Shown: positions 49,747 through 59,566, counted from the first letter of the stretch. The stretch: DNA of 64,000 bases from Fluviicola chungangensis (GCF_007558725.1 NZ_VLPL01000011.1:1-64000); one strand, 5' to 3'. Program-made: numbers and translations. The notes: a model not told the origin generated them from the letters alone.

Positions 49747-52372
49747 TCAGCGTTGTTTTTAAAGGGAGATCTCTTGAGGAAGAACCGATCATGATACGGA
49801 ATTCTCCTGGTTCAACAATTGGTTTTAAGTCTTTATCCAACTGTTTCAGTAATTCGGATGAAATTTCGAAAGTAACTTCCTTTTCTTCACCTGCCTTGAG
49901 ATGAATGCGTTGAAAACCTTTTAATTCCTGTACGGGACGTACAACGGAACTCAGAATATCTTTGACGTATAACTGAACTACTTCGTCACCATCGTATTTT
50001 CCGGTGTTTTTGAGTTTAAAACGAACCTTTGTCTTTTGCATTTTGGAAATGGTTGCTTGCTCCAAACGAATATCCGAATAGGAGAATTGAGTATAGCTCA
50101 ACCCGAAACCAAAAGGGAAAAGCGGTTGTCCGCTCAAGTTGTTATAGTCGTTTCCACGTCCCGTGGGTTGATGATTGTAAACCAAGGGAAGCTGCGCTTC
50201 ATTCAGGGGGAAGGTAATCGGTAGTTTGCCGCTGGGATTTATTTGCCCGAACAGGAAATCCGTAACGGCTCTTCCACCTTCTTGTCCTGGGTACCACAGC
50301 ATAGCGATTGCTTCTGTTCCATCAATCCAGTTTTCCATCGTAACTGCACTTCCTCCAACAATCAACACAATAACAGGAGTTCCTGTTTTATTCAATGCTT
50401 GTATCAGCTCTTCCTGGTGTCCGGGAAGTTTGAGGGATGCTCTGTCGAGAAATTCGCCTTCCGTTATTCCGGCAACAACAATTGCCACATCTGCTTTTTT
50501 AGCTAATTTGACACTTTCGGGGATTTCTTTTTTCCAATCAGTTTTTACTGTTGTATTCCAAAGCAGTTTGATCTTTCCTTCACCTTGTGTTTCGTGGAAT
50601 TCAACACGTATCGCATATTTCTTTCCTTTTTTGAAGGAATAATTTACCAGGTCCCGGTGATAAGATTGCTTGTTCCAGCGATCGATCACAATTTGATCAT
50701 CCAGGTACAGGCGAAATCCATCGTTGCCCTCCAGCCCGATCTGGAATTCGCCGCTCTCGGGAGCGGTTAACTCTCCTGTCCAACGGACGCTGTAGTGATC
50801 AGCCTGTAATTTCTCATCAGGGGAATATAAGGTCCAATGAAAATCGATGGTTTGGTCTTGATTGGTGTAAACGGGTTCTCCGTTTAATTCCGTGTTGTCA
50901 AAATAGCTCGCCGTTAAACCAAGTTTCCCATTCGACATCAAATGAAATGCTGAAATGACTTCATAGGAATTATCGATCCGGCTCATTCCTTCCGAATAAA
51001 GGATTTCGGTCCTTTTGCCAACCTGATCTTGTAACCCTTTCAGGATGCTGACTTTCCCGAATCCCGGGCCACTGTATCCACCCAATCGTGCTTCTGCGGC
51101 ATCTGTTCCGAAAAGGGCAATTCTTTCCACTGAAAGAGGTAGAGGAAGTGTTTGCTTTTGGTTTTTCAACAAGACAATGGACTCTTCTGCTACCTGGCGG
51201 GTAAGTAAAGCTCCTTTATGATGAAGATCTACTTCATTGATTTCTTCGGATACATAAGGATGTTCAAATAAGCCCAGTTCGAACTTGGCGCGAAGCACCC
51301 GGGAAACTGCATCGTTTAAGCGGTTTGTGTCTACCGTTCCGTTTTGAAAAGCTGGATAGAACAACCCAGCATGACTGATATCCGTTTGGAAAATGACATC
51401 CATCCCGGCATTGATGGCATGTGCTCCGCTTTCCGCATAGTCTTTGGCGGTTTTGTGAAGGACCAATTCGCCACCCACAGCATTTGCGTCGGAGATAACA
51501 AATCCGTTGAATTTCCATTCGTCTTTCAGCTTGTCGGTCAACAGCCATTTATTGGAAGAGCAGGCTGTTCCGTTCAGGGAATTGTAAGCGGTCATAATGG
51601 AACGGGCATTTCCCATGCGGATGGTTTGTTTGAAGGGCACGAAATGGGTTTCTTCCAAAAAGCGTTCACTCAGATGTATGGGATAACTGTCGCGTCCACC
51701 ATCGCCCACATTGGCAATGAAGTGTTTTGGGGTGGTGATAATACCACGGGATTCGAATGCCCGGATAAAAGCAAGGCCCATTTGAGTGGTCAGAAAAGGA
51801 TCTTCGCCATAGGTTTCTTCTGTACGACCCCAGCGAACATCCGTTGCCAAATTAATGACCGGAGAAAGGATCTGCCGGATTCCACGGATTTTACATTCTT
51901 CAGCAATGTGTCCGGCTGCCCGGCTAATTAAGCTGGTGTCCCAGGTTGCGGCCATTGCAATTGCTTGCGGGAAGCTTGCTGCATCATTTCGTACCAATCC
52001 GTGCAGTGCTTCATCAAAGGGGATCATGGGAATTCCCAGTCGGGTTTTTTCTACCAGGTAACGTTGAGTTGTATTGATCTTTCGAACAAGTGTCAGTGCG
52101 TTGTCGGAAGTATTGTAATTGAGCAGCTGTCCGCCCGCATCTCCCTGGGAACTTGCACTGAGCTGTAATCCGAAGATTCCGTGTTTGAGTTTTCCGTTAG
52201 CAGTATCACCATCAGATGGCACCATGAATACCTGCCAGAACTTTTCTTCGGTTGTCATTCGGTTTAAAAGATCTTTTACACGAATTTCAACCGCTTGGGT
52301 AGAATCTTTGTAAAGCTGTCCGAATGCACTTGTGATTGGAATCAGTAACAGAAAAGAGAGGAGGTACTTCAT
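49736..52372 (-). CDS. GH3 beta-glycosidase with PA14 domain
   Basis: An 878-residue glycosidase with signal peptide MKYLLSFLLLIPITSAFG. The GH3 N-terminal barrel has GLVRNDAASFPQAIAMAATW, KHFIANVGDGGRDSYPIHLS and the nucleophile aspartate in FVISDANAV. The GH3 C-terminal domain (about 395 on) is split by a PA14 sugar-binding insert at about 490-615 (LTASYFDNTELNGEP, then DGFRLYLDDQIVIDRW). A fibronectin-like end follows. Such enzymes usually cut beta-glucosides or beta-xylosides. The position next to an alpha-L-fucosidase suggests both work on the same glycan. Confidence 0.92.
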   Translation of the reverse strand: MKYLLSFLLLIPITSAFGQLYKDSTQAVEIRVKDLLNRMTTEEKFWQVFMVPSDGDTANGKLKHGIFGLQLSASSQGDAGGQLLNYNTSDNALTLVRKINTTQRYLVEKTRLGIPMIPFDEALHGLVRNDAASFPQAIAMAATWDTSLISRAAGHIAEECKIRGIRQILSPVINLATDVRWGRTEETYGEDPFLTTQMGLAFIRAFESRGIITTPKHFIANVGDGGRDSYPIHLSERFLEETHFVPFKQTIRMGNARSIMTAYNSLNGTACSSNKWLLTDKLKDEWKFNGFVISDANAVGGELVLHKTAKDYAESGAHAINAGMDVIFQTDISHAGLFYPAFQNGTVDTNRLNDAVSRVLRAKFELGLFEHPYVSEEINEVDLHHKGALLTRQVAEESIVLLKNQKQTLPLPLSVERIALFGTDAAEARLGGYSGPGFGKVSILKGLQDQVGKRTEILYSEGMSRIDNSYEVISAFHLMSNGKLGLTASYFDNTELNGEPVYTNQDQTIDFHWTLYSPDEKLQADHYSVRWTGELTAPESGEFQIGLEGNDGFRLYLDDQIVIDRWNKQSYHRDLVNYSFKKGKKYAIRVEFHETQGEGKIKLLWNTTVKTDWKKEIPESVKLAKKADVAIVVAGITEGEFLDRASLKLPGHQEELIQALNKTGTPVIVLIVGGSAVTMENWIDGTEAIAMLWYPGQEGGRAVTDFLFGQINPSGKLPITFPLNEAQLPLVYNHQPTGRGNDYNNLSGQPLFPFGFGLSYTQFSYSDIRLEQATISKMQKTKVRFKLKNTGKYDGDEVVQLYVKDILSSVVRPVQELKGFQRIHLKAGEEKEVTFEISSELLKQLDKDLKPIVEPGEFRIMIGSSSRDLPLKTTLTIQ

Positions 52373-52444
52373 GTAACAAAATTACATTATTTGATTAATT
52401 TCATGATTGAAAGCTAATTGTCATCTATGATTCAAAAATCACAT

Positions 52445-53401
52445 ATGAAACGAACCCTTTTTATTACAGGAACGATTTTATTAGCGGCGTGTTCTTCGCC
52501 GTCTGCTGAAGAACCGTCAGAAGAAATGAAAACGGAAGTAAGAGAGAATGATCCGGCAGAAGTAAGGAATCTGCTTAAGGAGTATATCGAGTATTTGGGA
52601 TCTCTAGATTCTACCAGTGAGAAATCGGTGAGTCTGGCAACTGCAAAATATGAGGAGTTGTTTTCGGAATCGGATCAAAAACTATGTGACAGTGCTTTTG
52701 TTGAGTTTCATCAATTGTATGAGAAGATAGAAGGCGTTTTGAATACAACCGTTTATACGGGTAATGAGGATTTACCTTGTGCTACTTATGATGAGGAGGG
52801 AAATGAACTTCCGAAGGACAAGCGATTGGTGGCGCTCGAAAAGCGTGTGAAGAAACATGGTTTCAGGATAGAGTGTTGGGAAGGATATCCGGGTATTGCC
52901 GGGGAAAGAGCTTACATCGCTAGTCATTTTTATAAGTATGTATCACCGGAAATGAAGGTTTTTTTGGAAGGACTTCGGAAGGAACGGGATCATTTGCTGA
53001 GTGTAGATGCAGGAATTTCGATGACGGAAGAGCAATATGCAGATCGGCTTGTTTGGTGGGAGAGCTTCAACAGGGAGCATCCTGATTTTATTTTGTCTAA
53101 AAGGGCTCGGGCAATTCAGCGGTATTTGTTTACTTATTTCCTTACGGGAATGGATAATACTCCGGCGATCAATTACCTGACAGATGATAATGGTATTGAG
53201 CGTATTGAGCTGGACAGCTATTTCGTCAAAGCATATGACTACCTCAATAAGAAATACCCGAATTCCGAATCCAACACATTGGTGAAGCCTTATAAGATGG
53301 CTGTCTTAAAGAATGATAATGCTAAACGGGAACGTTTGATCAATACTTACACGAAACGTGGTTTGATGATCGATTTTTCGAAGGATTGGGAGGAGATTTA
53401 A
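52445..53401 (+). CDS. Lipoprotein of unknown function
   Basis: A 318-residue protein from the ATG at 52445, which puts a lipobox directly after the first hydrophobic stretch (MKRTLFITGTILLAACSS). The mature part is mostly helical and highly charged, beginning with an acidic linker (PSAEEPSEEMKTEVREND), with no domain I recognise. It has short runs such as FHQLYEKIEGVL and DRLVWWESFNREHPDF. It is probably attached to the inner face of the outer membrane or the surface. It is divergent from the GH3 gene and appears monocistronic. Confidence 0.75.
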   Translation: MKRTLFITGTILLAACSSPSAEEPSEEMKTEVRENDPAEVRNLLKEYIEYLGSLDSTSEKSVSLATAKYEELFSESDQKLCDSAFVEFHQLYEKIEGVLNTTVYTGNEDLPCATYDEEGNELPKDKRLVALEKRVKKHGFRIECWEGYPGIAGERAYIASHFYKYVSPEMKVFLEGLRKERDHLLSVDAGISMTEEQYADRLVWWESFNREHPDFILSKRARAIQRYLFTYFLTGMDNTPAINYLTDDNGIERIELDSYFVKAYDYLNKKYPNSESNTLVKPYKMAVLKNDNAKRERLINTYTKRGLMIDFSKDWEEI

Positions 53402-53606
53402 TAATACGAATGACGTCCAATAGCATTGACGCTGCGGTCAAGGTTTTAAAACTTCGGGATGCTGTTTTTCAGAAGCTTTCATGTTACATATTTGAGAAAT
53501 CCATGAACCTATGCTTCGAGTGGCTGTCAGAAATCGTAACTATCTGTTTTTTTGGATTGAAATGGCCTGAAATGTGCCAGAATTGCAAGTTAAAATTATA
53601 ACATTT

Positions 53607-53661
53607 TCATACTCTATCCATACTTAACCTATACTTGATCCATGCTTGACCCATGCTTTAG
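53607..53661. repeat. Five tandem 11-bp repeats
   Basis: The units TCATACTCTAT, CCATACTTAAC, CTATACTTGAT, CCATGCTTGAC and CCATGCTTTAG follow each other without gaps (53607-53661). They degenerate towards the left. The 11-base period is near one helical turn, so they could be a series of protein-binding sites on one face of the DNA. Confidence 0.8.
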
Positions 53662-53890
53662 CTTCGGGGGGTTGATTTTAACGCATTATTTTGATGAATA
53701 ATGGCCTTTTTCAGGGGAGTGGTTTACGCATTTGTGGGAAATGTTGGTTTGCTTAAAGAGACTTAAAAAAATCTAAAAAAACCGGAACTGCATTAAATTG
53801 TTCTTAACTTTGAATTGAGCATCCCACTTCCGGTGGACAAATAATACCGATGATAATCGCTGCCCGGAAGCTTCTGTAATTATTTTAAGT

Positions 53891-53991
53891 AGTGTCCCAG
53901 AATATAGGTGATAAACAATTTTTGACGCGGATTACGCAGATAATATATAATCTGCGTGCTCAAGAAAAAATCACCTAAACTTTAGGACAAT
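53891..53991. mobile_element. MITE-like element with imperfect terminal inverted repeats
   Basis: The outer arms at 53891-53912 and 53970-53991 match as inverted repeats in 17 of 22 positions (AGTGTCCCAGAATATAGGTGAT and its partner). Inside is a second hairpin, ACGCAGAT (53934-53941) with ATCTGCGT (53950-53957). The size, lack of coding capacity and terminal repeats fit a miniature inverted-repeat transposable element, although a structured RNA is also possible. Confidence 0.5.
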
Positions 53992-54022
53992 GCATTATTT
54001 TATTAAACGGTTTAACTGAAAC

Positions 54023-55084
54023 ATGAAAAGTGTAATTACAGGTGTCGGAAGATATATTCCAACAGTAATCAAAACAAATGCTGATTTTGCGCTTCATAAG
54101 TTTTATGATGAGCACCAGCAGTCTATTCCTTTAAGACCTGAGGTTATTGCCCAGAAATTTGAAACCATTACCGGGATTGTAGAACGGCGTTATGCGACCG
54201 AAGATTTGAATTGTTCAGATATGGCGACTATCGCTGCTGCCGATGCGATCCGGGACTGTAATTGTGATCGTGAGACCATTGACCAGATTATTGTGGCACA
54301 TAATTTTGGTGATGTAATCAAACACACCATTCAAACGGATATGATTCCATCCATTGCTTCCCGGGTGAAACACAGCCTTGGAATTAAGAATCCGAATTGT
54401 GTTGCTTACGATTTAATCTTCGGATGTCCGGGGTGGCTGCAGGGATTGATTCAGGCGCACGCATTTATTCAGGCGGGAATGGCAAAGAAGTGCCTGGTAA
54501 TCGGCGCGGAAGCATTGAGTCGTGTTCTGGATCAGCATGACCGGGATAGCATGATTTTTTCAGATGGTGCAGGAGCAACTATCCTGGAATTACAGGATTC
54601 CGATTCGGGAATCCTTTCGTTTAGTGCTCAAAGCCATTGTGAAGATGAGGTGACCTATTTGAATTTGGGAAAATCAAACTTCCCGGAATCGGATCCGAGA
54701 ATTCGCTATGTGAAAATGAAAGGGCGGAAAGTGTATGAGTATGCGATCAAGAATGTACCGCTTGCCATGAAAGATTGTTTGGATAAAGCAGGAATTCGCA
54801 TAACCGATGTGAAGAAGATTTTTATTCACCAGGCAAACGAAAAACTGGATGAGGCGATTGTCCGCGAATTATACAAACTGTATGGAGTTGCAGAAATCCC
54901 GGAACATGTCATGCCGATGAATATCCACAAGTTGGGAAATAGTTCGGTTGCTACCATTCCAACTTTATTAAGTATGGTGAAGCGGGAGGAACTGAACGGG
55001 TATAAAATTACGGAAGGCGATGTCGTTTTGTTTGCTTCGGTGGGTGCCGGAATGAATATCAATGCAGTGTGTTACCGGGTTTGA
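54023..55084 (+). CDS. Beta-ketoacyl-ACP synthase III-like protein
   Basis: A 353-residue FabH-like thiolase-fold enzyme. The triad is C135 (FGCPGWLQG), H269 (FIHQANEK) and N306 (KLGNSSV), all in place. It should condense an acyl-CoA starter with malonyl-ACP. It is slightly longer than standard FabH, with an extra loop around 25-45 (LHKFYDEHQQSIPLRPEVIA). It lies alone, without plsX, fabD or acpP beside it, so it may be a second, specialised paralog, for example for pigment or lipid synthesis. Confidence 0.88.
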   Translation: MKSVITGVGRYIPTVIKTNADFALHKFYDEHQQSIPLRPEVIAQKFETITGIVERRYATEDLNCSDMATIAAADAIRDCNCDRETIDQIIVAHNFGDVIKHTIQTDMIPSIASRVKHSLGIKNPNCVAYDLIFGCPGWLQGLIQAHAFIQAGMAKKCLVIGAEALSRVLDQHDRDSMIFSDGAGATILELQDSDSGILSFSAQSHCEDEVTYLNLGKSNFPESDPRIRYVKMKGRKVYEYAIKNVPLAMKDCLDKAGIRITDVKKIFIHQANEKLDEAIVRELYKLYGVAEIPEHVMPMNIHKLGNSSVATIPTLLSMVKREELNGYKITEGDVVLFASVGAGMNINAVCYRV

Positions 55085-55143
55085 TTTTCCAACTATTTTG
55101 AAATAGTGTATCTTATAAGCGTTAACCGTATAAATCATCAGTC

Positions 55144-56076
55144 GTGAAAAACAAATTATTGATCATTTTTGCTTTAATTGGCTTTACCGGATTTTCACAA
55201 TCGACCAATTGGATCAAGGGCAATGCGATATGGCACTACAAGTTTTACAATTATAGTATGCCAGGTTCCGGTTACATTAAGGTATGGGACGATGGGGATA
55301 CACTGATTCAAAACAAAGTTTGTACAAAACTAAAGGCGGTAAAGCATGATTTTGAGCCAATCAATGCTCAATGGGAACTTCAGGAGTTCATTTCCGACTA
55401 TATTTCAGGTATTGTTTATTACTCGAATGACACGGTTTACCGATGGTATAATGACCAATTTGAGATTTTGTACGATTTTTCAGCGCAGGCAGGAGATTCA
55501 TGGCTCCTGCTTACAGGCGTTTCCAATCCGCCCTTTAGTTGCAATGACACTTCGATCTGCGTAGTTGAATCCGTTGGAAGTATTCATTTGGGGGGAAATC
55601 CATATCCGGAGTTGCAGGTAAATTATTCGCCGGGATCATTTGAATATTTCCACGGAAAAATCAATTCGCGTTTCGGACCGACACAAGGTTATTTGTTCCC
55701 TATGAGCAGATGGTGTGATAGTTCGGTATTCATTGATATTGACCAAATCACCTTCATTTGTTTTGAAGATGATAGTTTGAATTATAATCCGACAGGGGAG
55801 TCCTGCGAGTATTATTTGGGTCTGAGTGAATCGGAATTAAGCAGTATTTCCATCTTTCCAAATCCTTCCGAAGGTAAGATAGAGCTTTTGTCCGATGTTC
55901 CCTTAAAGCGTATCCGGATTGTTAATCTGATGGGAGTTGTTTCAAAAGAGTTCCGGACCAACCTTACTTTAACTGAGATTGACCTTTCGGAATTGCCCCG
56001 GGGCACCTATTATCTGAATATTGAAAAAATGGATGGTGAGAGCATTGTGAAGAAGGTTGAACTTCTGAATAAGTAA
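55144..56076 (+). CDS. T9SS-exported protein of unknown function
   Basis: A 310-residue protein started at a GTG at 55144, giving a signal peptide VKNKLLIIFALIGFTGFSQS (first residue read as Met). The middle (about 22-225) is beta-rich with several Trp, Tyr and Cys residues and no recognised domain. The last 80 residues are a T9SS type A sorting domain (SSISIFPNPSEGKIELLSDV, then ELPRGTYYLNIEKMDG). It is 59 bases after the FabH-like gene, so it could share its transcript. Confidence 0.8.
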   Translation: MKNKLLIIFALIGFTGFSQSTNWIKGNAIWHYKFYNYSMPGSGYIKVWDDGDTLIQNKVCTKLKAVKHDFEPINAQWELQEFISDYISGIVYYSNDTVYRWYNDQFEILYDFSAQAGDSWLLLTGVSNPPFSCNDTSICVVESVGSIHLGGNPYPELQVNYSPGSFEYFHGKINSRFGPTQGYLFPMSRWCDSSVFIDIDQITFICFEDDSLNYNPTGESCEYYLGLSESELSSISIFPNPSEGKIELLSDVPLKRIRIVNLMGVVSKEFRTNLTLTEIDLSELPRGTYYLNIEKMDGESIVKKVELLNK

Positions 56077-56096
56077 TAAGCGGCCAAATTATAAAG

Positions 56097-56126
56097 TAAA
56101 AGCAACTTCATGGAGTTGCTTTTTTA
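56097..56126. terminator. Terminator after the T9SS gene
   Basis: AGCAACT (56101-56107) pairs with AGTTGCT (56114-56120), with A-rich and T-rich flanks. It lies between two converging T9SS genes. Confidence 0.8.
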
Positions 56127-56145
56127 TTTCTCAGGAAATTCCGTA

Positions 56146-58242
56146 TTAATTGACCGGTAGTCGGATCACTTCAGAAAAACCGTTTCTGTAAGTAATGTGT
56201 ATTAAACTAATTCCGGGACTTAAGTCCAGTTCAATATAATTTTTGGCTTCATTGATACCGAACGAACGGATCTCTTTTCCTTCGCAATTGTAAAAGGCTA
56301 CGGCATCACCTTTTTTCAAGGCTTGTCCGAAGATTACGGTCCCATTATAATATCTTGCATATTGTTTCGAAGATCGCGTGTTAATAGCGATCATCCGGCT
56401 TCTTTCCTGCTTTCCGTCGCGGTCTGTCGATAATAACTGGTAGTAATTCATACCTGGTTCTGGGTCTGAATCAACTGCGGAATATTCTTTTCTGGAATCG
56501 GAATTTCCGTTGACATAAATGGTTTGTACTGTTTGTTCGGTTGAATTGATTGGATCAATCCGCAATACATCGAACTTGCCCAGATTTGTTTCCGACAGTG
56601 TGGTCCACGTCAGAAGTACATCGTTATCCATCATCGAAGCTTGCCAATTTATTAATTCAACTCCTAAAGGATAGACGCATGTTGGTTCCACCCGGTAAGT
56701 TGGATTTCCGGGATCGTCAAAATCAATGAAACTTCCGTTACCACCTAATAAACTCGGTTCATATGTAACGGATTCGGTTGTACCTGCAAAAATGGCATCC
56801 AGCGTTCGTGTTCCTGTGCCGCTATTTGCAAAACGACCTGATGTGCTGGTGTTATTGCAGAAAACTGCATAATATTGTTGTGTGGAAGGGCATTGGGGAG
56901 AGTAATCAAACACATAAGACGGAGTTTGTCCGGTGAACACAACAATGATAGCTCCGGCTGGGATTGGATCTGCATAAGTGAAAATGTTGCAGCCGGCCAT
57001 TGCATTTAATTGGGCTATATAAGCCGGATTGTTTCCCAGTGTATTGGTCCCGCAACCGGAGTTGCAGTAAGTTCCTCCTGATGGAAATGCAAGGGAAATG
57101 TCATTTATTGAAAGAGCGTTCGCACCATTCTCTATAATCACCTGTTCATCCAATCCTTCCACACTGGAGCAGGCATCTGCCAGGATCGAACGGATTTGAG
57201 GAGTACTGCAATTAGATTGTGTTGTAAATGAATAAGTAGCAACTGATGTATTGAGGTAAGACTCATCACAGTTTGGATTGACTCCATTGTATTCAAATAC
57301 TTTGAAATAATAAGTGGTTCCCGGAGAAAGGCCGATTACTGTAACCGTGTTTGCTGTCCCGTTCATCACAACGTAATTTCCGGTGCCAACCGATGCTCCA
57401 GATCCGTATGTGCTGTTTGCGGTGTAGTTGGTTCCGTTGACAGGTGTATCCGAAAAATTGGTCAGCGAGATTACCCCGATCCTGTTTGTCCCATTTCCAG
57501 GAGTAAAGTTAATTTGAGCACTTGTACAAAAATTTGTGGATGTGACGGAACTCGCATTTGTTGTTGGCGCAGTTCCGGGGGAACAAGGAGCTGTTATTGT
57601 TCCGATCAATTTCACATCGTCAACCGTCCAACGTTCCGCTGTTGTATTATTGATTGCACGAATTCGGATCCTTACCTGTGTGCATGAGTTCGGCAGATCC
57701 AGGTGAACGGTTGAGTAACCATCCGTCGTTTTATTACCTGTCGTTGACCCCGGGGCAAAAGTAGTTGGTGTATTGTTCCCATCATATACAGCAGTTGCCA
57801 ACCCGGTACCGGTGGTATAATGCCAATATGCATTCAGGTTCCCGGTGACCTGGATTTCATTTGAATAAGTTGTTCCGCCGTCAAAGGAAATGTCCAGATT
57901 CACAGCGTCTGAAGTCTCAGCTCCGTTACCGGTTGATCCGAGCGACCAGGATGCCAAGCGAAACTCTATATATTTTGAAGTATAAGTACCCAGACCGCTT
58001 ATATTTCCAAATGTTAATACCGAAGAGGTATTAACTGTCGCGAAAGAAGTGGTTGCGCTTGTATATACTGCAGATGAAGCAGGTCTGTCTCCGGCGGCGG
58101 AGTTCCCGGTCACAGTTGCGCCATTTGTATTGACGAAGCTCCAGGAAGGAGAGCCGCCGTCAAAATCCTGAACGGCGATAGTTGTTTGAGCTGATGTATA
58201 ACCAATTATGAATAGTAAGGATGCGGAGAGAAATACCTTCAT
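56146..58242 (-). CDS. Large secreted protein with jelly-roll, FN3-like and T9SS domains
   Basis: A 698-residue exported protein, signal peptide MKVFLSASLLFIIGYTSAQ. Residues about 22-215 resemble a beta-sandwich seen in secreted nucleases and lectins. A fibronectin type III section is at about 225-345 (TVIGLSPGTTYYFKVFEYNG). About 350-520 looks like a lamin-tail-like domain (ACSSVEGLDEQVIIENGANA). The last 90 residues contain WTTLSETNLGKFDVLR and end in a T9SS type A motif (GISLIHITYRNGFSEVIRLP). No catalytic motif is evident. Confidence 0.82.
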   Translation of the reverse strand: MKVFLSASLLFIIGYTSAQTTIAVQDFDGGSPSWSFVNTNGATVTGNSAAGDRPASSAVYTSATTSFATVNTSSVLTFGNISGLGTYTSKYIEFRLASWSLGSTGNGAETSDAVNLDISFDGGTTYSNEIQVTGNLNAYWHYTTGTGLATAVYDGNNTPTTFAPGSTTGNKTTDGYSTVHLDLPNSCTQVRIRIRAINNTTAERWTVDDVKLIGTITAPCSPGTAPTTNASSVTSTNFCTSAQINFTPGNGTNRIGVISLTNFSDTPVNGTNYTANSTYGSGASVGTGNYVVMNGTANTVTVIGLSPGTTYYFKVFEYNGVNPNCDESYLNTSVATYSFTTQSNCSTPQIRSILADACSSVEGLDEQVIIENGANALSINDISLAFPSGGTYCNSGCGTNTLGNNPAYIAQLNAMAGCNIFTYADPIPAGAIIVVFTGQTPSYVFDYSPQCPSTQQYYAVFCNNTSTSGRFANSGTGTRTLDAIFAGTTESVTYEPSLLGGNGSFIDFDDPGNPTYRVEPTCVYPLGVELINWQASMMDNDVLLTWTTLSETNLGKFDVLRIDPINSTEQTVQTIYVNGNSDSRKEYSAVDSDPEPGMNYYQLLSTDRDGKQERSRMIAINTRSSKQYARYYNGTVIFGQALKKGDAVAFYNCEGKEIRSFGINEAKNYIELDLSPGISLIHITYRNGFSEVIRLPVN

Positions 58243-58696
58243 GTTGTAGCGAGTTTTTGGCTAAAATAAGGTTGTTGATGCTAAGTCAGGATTATGTTAA
58301 GATTAATTTTTTCAGACACAAGCTGCATAAAATCAAACTATTCAGATTTAAAACGATTTAGCACTGTTAATAAAAAATGAAGGTATGCAGAATCTTTTTT
58401 TAGGGTTTTCTGAAATTCGAAACAATTCTTTGTAAAAACCATTTCTCCGGATAGATCCGACTTTTAAAAAAAACAATTTTTTGATTCGAATGATGTATCG
58501 ATCTAAAATGGTTTGTTTTGATTGGGTTTTTGTTTTTTGTTTTCCAAATGTTATTTCATCAACATTAATTTGTTCAAAAACAGCACTTTTTTAGCGAAAG
58601 GCTTGCATTGTAAGTTTTTCTATCTATCTTTGCACCCCTCAAAGTGTGTTCTTTGGGGAAAACTATATTTATTAATTAACAAAATTTGAGTACTGT
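58243..58696. other. AT-rich region upstream of the ribosomal operon
   Basis: It is 454 bases without a gene. The part from 58590 holds the rpsL promoter (58603-58632) and a leader of about 58 bases. The rest is strongly AT-rich and has no hairpin or repeat that I can identify. Confidence 0.5.
58603..58632 (+). promoter_or_regulatory. Promoter of the str/S10 ribosomal operon
   Basis: TTG (58603-58605), 19-base spacer and TATCTTTG (58625-58632): a clear Bacteroidetes-type promoter. Transcription should start near 58639, about 58 bases before rpsL. Confidence 0.7.
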
Positions 58697-59077
58697 ATGC
58701 CAACTATACAACAGTTAGTGCGAAAGGGAAGGACTGCGGTAGTAAAGAAGTCAAAGTCAGCGGCTTTGGATTCTTGTCCGCAGCGCAAAGGAGTATGTGT
58801 ACGTGTGTACACCACTACACCTAAGAAGCCGAACTCAGCGATGCGTAAAGTAGCGCGTGTTCGTCTTACCAACGGTAAAGAAGTGAATGCTTATATCGGA
58901 GGAGAAGGTCACAACTTGCAAGAACACTCTTTGGTTCTTGTGCGTGGTGGAAGGGTTAAAGATTTACCGGGGGTTCGTTACCACATCGTTCGTGGTGCGG
59001 AAGATACGGCAGGTGTTGAAGGCCGTTCACAACGTCGTTCTAAGTATGGAACAAAACGTCCAAAAGCTAAGAAATAA
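58697..59077 (+). CDS. rpsL: 30S ribosomal protein S12
   Basis: A 126-residue S12, part of the decoding site. The two regions where streptomycin-resistance changes arise, [11 protein letters not shown] and [13 protein letters not shown], have the usual wild-type lysines. The C-terminal stretch [18 protein letters not shown] is typical. It heads the operon; rpsG follows after 15 bases. Confidence 0.98.
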   Translation: MPTIQQLVRKGRTAVVKKSKSAALDSCPQRKGVCVRVYTTTPKKPNSAMRKVARVRLTNGKEVNAYIGGEGHNLQEHSLVLVRGGRVKDLPGVRYHIVRGAEDTAGVEGRSQRRSKYGTKRPKAKK

Positions 59078-59092
59078 TTAAATTTTTGAGAG

Positions 59093-59563
59093 ATGAGAAG
59101 AAGAAAAGCGAAAAAGATTGCCATACTCCCGGATCCAAAGTTTAATGACGTTGTCGTAACGAAATTCGTTAACAACTTGATGTATTCTGGTAAAAAGAAT
59201 TTGGCATTTAAAATTTTCTACGATGCATTAGAGATCGTGGATAAAAAATTAGAAGATCAGGAAGGATTGGAAGTGTTCAAAAAAGCATTGGAAAACGTTA
59301 CTCCATCTGTGGAGGTTCGTTCCCGTCGTGTGGGTGGAGCTACTTTCCAAATCCCTACACCGGTTCGCGAAGGACGTAAACAATCATTGGCTATGAAATG
59401 GTTGATTGGTTACGCACGTAAACGTAACGAGAAATCTATGGCCGGTAAACTGGCTTCAGAAATTATTGCCGCTTCCAAAGAAGAAGGTGCTGCTTTCAAA
59501 AAGAAAGAAGATACACTGCGTATGGCTGAAGCTAATAAGGCATTTTCACATTTTAGATTCTAA
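59093..59563 (+). CDS. rpsG: 30S ribosomal protein S7
   Basis: A 156-residue S7 that nucleates the head of the small subunit by binding the 3' domain of 16S rRNA. Its start [20 protein letters not shown] and the motif [20 protein letters not shown] are typical. It precedes fusA by 3 bases in the same transcript. Confidence 0.97.
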   Translation: MRRRKAKKIAILPDPKFNDVVVTKFVNNLMYSGKKNLAFKIFYDALEIVDKKLEDQEGLEVFKKALENVTPSVEVRSRRVGGATFQIPTPVREGRKQSLAMKWLIGYARKRNEKSMAGKLASEIIAASKEEGAAFKKKEDTLRMAEANKAFSHFRF

Positions 59564-59566
59564 GAA

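Larger units (their letters stand above)
53402..54022. other. Gene-free region with tandem 11-bp repeats and a MITE-like element
   Basis: No gene is well supported here; a 71-codon in-frame stretch at 53386-53601 overlaps the end of the lipoprotein gene and has no family-like sequence. The region contains five 11-bp tandem repeats (53607-53661) and a 101-bp inverted-repeat element (53891-53991). Confidence 0.6.

Noticed and set aside
53386-53601. 71-codon reading frame after the lipoprotein gene
   Set aside because: It overlaps the end of a real gene, has no recognisable family sequence and looks like random AT-rich translation.
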